Part shown: positions 7,458 through 10,621 of the stretch, in pieces | Layout of the letters: each line of letters begins with the position of its first letter | Position numbering within the stretch: the first letter of the stretch is position 1 | Translations under genes and position numbers: made by a program | Notes under the pieces: generated by a model | What the model was told of the DNA's origin: nothing | Database searches by the model: none | Seen by the model: the letters and a program-made list of their open reading frames with translations, nothing else | Assembly (NCBI GenBank): GCA_017558165.1 | Contig: JAFYWE010000047.1 | Span: forward strand, 1 to 10,621 | Direction: 5' to 3' | DNA: 10,621 nucleotides | Source: Bacteroidaceae bacterium | GTDB taxonomy: Bacteria > Bacteroidota > Bacteroidia > Bacteroidales > Bacteroidaceae

Positions 7458-8164
7458 TGATGGAGACTGCATTATATTTATTGCCGGTGACATTGGGAGA
7501 TACTGCCATTGATAAGGTGTTGCCGCTGTATAACAGGGAAATTATCGGTGGCATACGCCATTTCATAGTTGAGGATCTGCGTTCGGCACGCCGCTTTCTG
7601 CGCGCTGTGGATCCGCAGTTCGATATTGACGGTTCACAATTCTTTGAACTCAACAAGCATACATCGCCACAGGATATATCGGGCTATCTGCGCCCGCTGT
7701 GCGACGGTAAGTCTATGGGTGTCATCTCCGAGGCAGGTTGCCCTGCAGTGGCCGACCCAGGTGCCGACGTGGTTGCAATAGCCCAGCGCAAGGGTTTGAA
7801 AGTGGTGCCTCTTGTGGGTCCTTCAAGTATAATTCTCTCTGTAATGGCTTCTGGCTTCAATGGGCAGAGTTTTGCTTTCAACGGCTATCTCCCCATCAAA
7901 CCCGAGGAGCGTGCGAAGAAACTGCGTCAGCTTGAACAGCGCATTTACAGCGAGGAGCAGACACAGCTGTTCATTGAGACCCCGTACAGGAACGGAAAGA
8001 TGATAGAGGATATAATCAAGAACTGCCGCCCGACTACAAAATTGTGCATTGCTGCAAATCTCACCTGTGATGATGAGTACGTGCGTACCAGGACGGTAAA
8101 GGAGTGGAAAGGTCACGTTCCCGATTTGTCGAAGATTCCATGTATATTCCTGTTGTACAAATAA
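7457..8164 (+). CDS. RsmI-like SAM-dependent methyltransferase (tetrapyrrole methylase fold)
   Basis: This 235-residue protein is related to RsmI, which 2'-O-methylates C1402 of 16S rRNA. Visible motifs are LYLLPVTLGD (6-15, in place of RsmI's LYVVPTPIGN), VEDLRSARRFL (38-48, matching the EDTR region), SEAGCPAVADPG (91-102, the SAM-binding loop, usually SDAGTPxxSDPG) and VPLVGPSSI (117-125), then FNGYLP and FIETPYRN. It is shorter than standard RsmI (about 270-290). The altered first and SAM motifs suggest a divergent Bacteroidota paralogue, so an rRNA target is inferred and C1402 is not assured. The ATG at 7457 overlaps the previous stop by one base (TAATG); the ATG at 7460 would serve equally. 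It ends the operon with mtaB and the glycosyltransferase. Its last 14 codons recur, diverged, 158 bp downstream at 8281-8322. Confidence 0.85.
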   Translation: MMETALYLLPVTLGDTAIDKVLPLYNREIIGGIRHFIVEDLRSARRFLRAVDPQFDIDGSQFFELNKHTSPQDISGYLRPLCDGKSMGVISEAGCPAVADPGADVVAIAQRKGLKVVPLVGPSSIILSVMASGFNGQSFAFNGYLPIKPEERAKKLRQLEQRIYSEEQTQLFIETPYRNGKMIEDIIKNCRPTTKLCIAANLTCDDEYVRTRTVKEWKGHVPDLSKIPCIFLLYK

Positions 8165-8184
8165 TAAAATATCCGGAACGTGGC

Positions 8185-8270
8185 CTTCGACAATATGCGT
8201 AGCAACGGGTCGCGCGTAGTACGGCTTTCAGTCGTGCCGCGCGGGTTGCGATGAACGCGTGTTGTCAAAG
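8185..8270. repeat. 86-nt long imperfect palindrome, partly GC-rich (REP-like candidate)
   Basis: Nested complementary arms are visible. The outer 16-nt arms, 8185-8200 and 8255-8270, have one mismatch and two G-T pairs. Then come GCAAC (8202-8206) with GTTGC (8245-8249), CGCGCG (8211-8216) with CGCGCG (8238-8243), and GTACGGCT (8219-8226) with AGTCGTGC (8230-8237) around the loop TTC. Small bulges separate the stems. The core is strikingly GC-rich inside an AT-rich gap. No T-run follows on either strand, so it is not a standard terminator. It begins 20 bp after the methyltransferase stop. It could be a repetitive extragenic palindrome, a transposable hairpin or a structured 3' RNA; only one copy is in this window. 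Confidence 0.6.
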
Positions 8271-8280
8271 CTAAAAAAAC

Positions 8281-8322
8281 GATTTCTCAAAGATCACTTG
8301 TATATTTCTATTATACAAATAA
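8281..8322 (+). pseudogene. diverged duplicate of the last 14 codons of the RsmI-like gene
   Basis: In frame this reads DFSKITCIFLLYK-stop, against DLSKIPCIFLLYK-stop at 8123-8164: 11 of 13 residues and the stop are the same. At base level 34 of 42 positions match, and 7 of the 8 differences are at third codon positions. An in-frame TAA (8272-8274) lies just upstream and there is no start, so it is a remnant, not a gene. Sequence after the two stop codons also resembles (8167-8194 against about 8333-8360, roughly 20 of 28 bases, after a 5-nt gap). It is probably the left-over tail of a second allele or paralogue. Confidence 0.6.
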
Positions 8323-8382
8323 TAATCAGTAAATATTCAAAACGTTATCTTGGATAATAAACAGCCCGGATTGTTATATAAG

Positions 8383-8429
8383 CAAACTCCCTGCAATGGT
8401 AATGCCATCGCAGGGAGTTTGTAGTTTTT
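8383..8429. terminator. bidirectional terminator between convergent genes
   Basis: CAAACTCCCTGC (8383-8394) pairs perfectly with GCAGGGAGTTTG (8410-8421), and inside it ATGG pairs with CCAT around TAATG. On the plus strand a TTTTT run (8424-8428) follows closely, ending the mtaB operon. On the minus strand the same hairpin lies 16 nt past the channel gene's stop and is followed only by a weaker T/A-rich stretch, so it probably serves both directions, more strongly for plus. Confidence 0.85.
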
Positions 8430-8436
8430 CTGTCTT

Positions 8437-9627
8437 TTAATCCTGGTTCTGTGCGCCGGTCGTGAAATTGGCGAAATCCATTCCTGATGGTGTCTGAAAT
8501 ACCTTGAGACCGAACTCCGGCATAATCGCGAATATGTGCTCGAATACGTCGGCCTGCAGGTGCTCGTATGCAATCCAGGCTGTATCTGCCGAGAAGAAGT
8601 ACAGCTCAAGAGGCAATCCCTGTGCTGTGGGCTGTAGTTGGCGTATCATGAATATAAGATCGTGATTGACACGTTTGTTGTTGCGCAGGTAGATGTCGAG
8701 GTAGTTGCGTAGGACTGTAAGGTTCACCATGTGCTCGTCATCGCACTCAATGCCGTTGAGCCATCCCTTTTGCCTGAACTTCTCGACCTGCTCCTTAGTG
8801 CAGAACCCGATGGTGTTCATGTCTATGTAGAGTGAGCGCTTTATGCGTCGGCCACCGCTGTCGAACATTCCTCTCCAGTTCTGGAACGACTCGCTGACAA
8901 GTACGTAAGGAGGGATGGTGGTTATTGTCTTGTCCCAATTCTGCACCTTTACGGTGGTGAGTGTCACTTCTATCACCTCTCCGTCGGCATTGTGCTTGGG
9001 GAGTGTTATCCAGTCGCCCTGGCGCAACATGTCATTTACCGATAGCTGTACGCCTGCGACAAGGCCCATGATGGGGTCCTTGAATACAAGCATCAGCACC
9101 GCCGCCATGGCACCGAGTCCAGTGAGGATGTTTGCAGGGTTCTTGTCTACGACTATGCTTATGATGATGATGGCTCCGATGCACAGCGAAATGATCTTGA
9201 ACATCTCAAAGACTCCTTTCAGGGTCCTGTTCTTTGCTCTCTTGTCCTGATTGTAGATGTCGTAAAGTGAGTTGAATATGGCGAAGGACAATCGTGTGGC
9301 TGTCGCGACAATGTATATGTTGATGATCTTGTCTGTCCAGAAAAAGATGCCGTGGGACTTTTCGAAAAGGTATGGCAGGATGAGCATCAGGACAAGCGGC
9401 GGTATAAGTCTTGATATGTTCGTGAGTACATCCTCGTTGAAGAGTGTGTCATCCCATCTTGATACCGTTTTCGCTGTAACTTTTTTCACGACCGGTATGA
9501 CAACCTTGCGGAAAATAATGTCGCAGGTGTAGAACAGGATTATGGCCGATGCTATGAATATTGCAAAGCGCGCCTCGTTGCTGCCGCTCCAAAGCATCTC
9601 CAGATTTGTAAGACTGTATAATAGCAT
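8437..9627 (-). CDS. MscS-family mechanosensitive channel, YbdG-like
   Basis: This 396-residue inner-membrane protein of the MscS superfamily should open under membrane tension and release solutes during osmotic downshock. Length and C-terminal sequence resemble E. coli YbdG (MscM, 415 residues) rather than the shorter MscS. Hydrophobic segments lie at about 20-40, 74-88, 101-122, 142-160 and 167-182; the last runs into the pore helix and the conserved channel region (KDPIMGLVAGVQLSVNDMLRQGDWI, 183-207). The cytosolic beta-domain follows, with GEVIEVTLTTVKVQNWD and TIPPYVLVSESFQNWRGM, typical of this branch, and then an alpha/beta C-terminal part. The ATG at 9627 is used; Met11 is a possible alternative. 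There is no Shine-Dalgarno site. It starts 53 nt after the uvrB stop on the same strand, with no clear terminator in the gap and only a partial -7 match (TACCTTTA), so co-transcription with uvrB is likely. It converges on the methyltransferase operon. Confidence 0.9.
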   Translation of the reverse strand: MLLYSLTNLEMLWSGSNEARFAIFIASAIILFYTCDIIFRKVVIPVVKKVTAKTVSRWDDTLFNEDVLTNISRLIPPLVLMLILPYLFEKSHGIFFWTDKIINIYIVATATRLSFAIFNSLYDIYNQDKRAKNRTLKGVFEMFKIISLCIGAIIIISIVVDKNPANILTGLGAMAAVLMLVFKDPIMGLVAGVQLSVNDMLRQGDWITLPKHNADGEVIEVTLTTVKVQNWDKTITTIPPYVLVSESFQNWRGMFDSGGRRIKRSLYIDMNTIGFCTKEQVEKFRQKGWLNGIECDDEHMVNLTVLRNYLDIYLRNNKRVNHDLIFMIRQLQPTAQGLPLELYFFSADTAWIAYEHLQADVFEHIFAIMPEFGLKVFQTPSGMDFANFTTGAQNQD

Positions 9628-9680
9628 GTTATCTATGTTTTGATTTTGTAAAGGTAATTAATTTATTGTTGTCCTGTATA

Positions 9681-10621
9681 TCATTCCTTGTTTTTGAGCA
9701 GTTCCTGTAGCTTGAACATCTCATCGCGGTATTGTGCCGCCTCCACGAACTCCATCTTTGCGGCAGCCTCTTCCATGAGGCGGCGTGTACGCTCTATACT
9801 CTTCTTGAGCTGCTCGGCGCTCATGTATTCCACGATAGGGTCGCATGCAACCGGTATCTGGCGGGTATCCTCGCTGTACATCCTTATGCTCTTTCCTTCC
9901 TTCTCCTTTCTGTCGGCGGCAAGCACGTTGCTTATCTCCTTCTTTATCTGGGTCGGCGTTATGCCGTGCTCCTTGTTGTAGCGCATCTGTTTCTCGCGAC
10001 GGCGTGCAGTCTCGTCCATCGTGCGTTTCATACTTGCCGTTATGTTGTCGGCGTAGAATATCACGGTTCCGTTGACATTACGTGCTGCGCGTCCCGCCGT
10101 CTGTGTGAGTGAACGGTGGCTACGCAGGAATCCCTCCTTGTCGGCGTCAAGGATGGCAACAAGTGATACCTCGGGAAGGTCAAGTCCCTCGCGTAACAGG
10201 TTTACGCCAATGAGCACATCGTAGAGACCCTCGCGAAGGTCAGTCATAATCTGTATGCGCTCAAGGGTGTCAACGTCGCTGTGTATGTAGTTGCATCGTA
10301 CGCCGTTCTTCAACAGGTAATCTGTCAGCTCCTCTGCCATGCGTTTGGTGAGGGTGGTGACAAGCACGCGCTCCTCGCGTTCCACGCGCAACTGTATCTC
10401 TTCCATGAGGTCATCTACCTGGTTGGCGAGCGGGCGTACCTCGATTATCGGGTCAAGGAGTCCTGTCGGGCGTATTACCTGTTCCACTACGACGCCCTCG
10501 CTCTTGTCGAGCTCGTAGTCGGCCGGGGTGGCAGTCACATAAATCGTTTGCGGGGTGAGCTCCTCGAACTCCTCGAACTTGAGCGGGCGGTTGTCGAATG
10601 CGGCCGGCAGGCGGAATCCGA
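9681..10621 (-). CDS. uvrB: excinuclease ABC subunit UvrB, C-terminal part (cut by window edge)
   Basis: UvrB is the damage-verifying helicase-like subunit of nucleotide excision repair; it works with UvrA and UvrC in the cytoplasm. Only about the last 313 residues are here. The reading frame stays open to position 10621 (upstream residues include GFRLPAAFDNRPLKFEEFEE), so the GTG at 10536-10538 is internal and not a start. Visible parts are TATPADYEL (helicase motif region), then domain 3 with VLVTTLTKRMAEELTDYL, IGVNLLREGLDLPEVSLVAILDADKEGFLRS and QTAGRAARN (motifs V and VI), and the C-terminal UVR domain (AEQLKKSIERTRRLMEEAAAKMEF to QYRDEM), which binds UvrC. All expected motifs of this part are present and intact. 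It ends at TGA (9683-9681), 53 nt before the channel gene. About 360 N-terminal residues lie beyond the window. Confidence 0.96.
   Translation of the reverse strand, partial: GFRLPAAFDNRPLKFEEFEELTPQTIYVTATPADYELDKSEGVVVEQVIRPTGLLDPIIEVRPLANQVDDLMEEIQLRVEREERVLVTTLTKRMAEELTDYLLKNGVRCNYIHSDVDTLERIQIMTDLREGLYDVLIGVNLLREGLDLPEVSLVAILDADKEGFLRSHRSLTQTAGRAARNVNGTVIFYADNITASMKRTMDETARRREKQMRYNKEHGITPTQIKKEISNVLAADRKEKEGKSIRMYSEDTRQIPVACDPIVEYMSAEQLKKSIERTRRLMEEAAAKMEFVEAAQYRDEMFKLQELLKNKE

Noticed and set aside
8185..8270. Reading the long palindrome as an ordinary terminator or as a CRISPR-type repeat
   Set aside because: No T-run follows on either strand, it is followed by CTAAAAAAAC on plus, and there are no regularly spaced repeat units.
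8337..8609. 90-codon minus-strand frame at the end of the channel gene
   Set aside because: It is in another frame from the conserved channel C-terminus and extends across the terminator hairpin.
10536..10538. GTG as the start of a short uvrB-like gene
   Set aside because: The frame stays open upstream to the window edge and encodes conserved UvrB sequence, so the GTG is an internal valine codon.

Overview
The window looks like ordinary chromosomal DNA of a member of the Bacteroidota, most likely order Bacteroidales. Three observations support this. There are promoter pairs of the Bacteroidota type (TTTG about 20 nt upstream of TAnnTTTG). A-rich or AT-rich sequence replaces Shine-Dalgarno sites in front of most starts. 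The large secreted glycosidase ends in what looks like a type IX secretion sorting domain. The last point favours a Prevotellaceae-like or other T9SS-bearing lineage, but this is inference.

Layout, left to right. Positions 1-181 are an AT-rich control region with a good promoter and a leader hairpin. Positions 182-4477 (+) encode a secreted 1431-residue GH2 beta-galactosidase with two N-terminal lectin-like beta-trefoil modules, ending at an 18-bp terminator hairpin. A second good promoter drives a 71-codon Ala-rich lipoprotein (4681-4896) whose codon use indicates very high expression. It is followed by a run of four hairpins, the last a textbook terminator. Positions 5098-8164 (+) are a tightly packed three-gene operon: mtaB (tRNA ms2t6A methylthiotransferase), a GT2 glycosyltransferase, and an RsmI-like tetrapyrrole-methylase-fold methyltransferase. 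Positions 8165-8436 are a gene-free gap with an 86-nt long hairpin, a duplicated tail of the methyltransferase gene, and a terminator shared by convergent genes. On the minus strand follow a YbdG/MscS-type mechanosensitive channel (8437-9627) and the 3' part of uvrB (9681 to the window edge).

Functionally, the left part is extracellular glycan use. The middle operon combines two probable RNA-modifying enzymes with a cell-surface sugar transferase. The right part covers DNA repair and osmotic protection. I see no phage, transposase, CRISPR, tRNA or rRNA, and no clear new multi-gene system. The parts most worth a second look are non-coding: the gap at 8165-8360, where a diverged second copy of a gene's last 14 codons lies beyond a long palindrome, and the hairpin cluster after the small lipoprotein gene.
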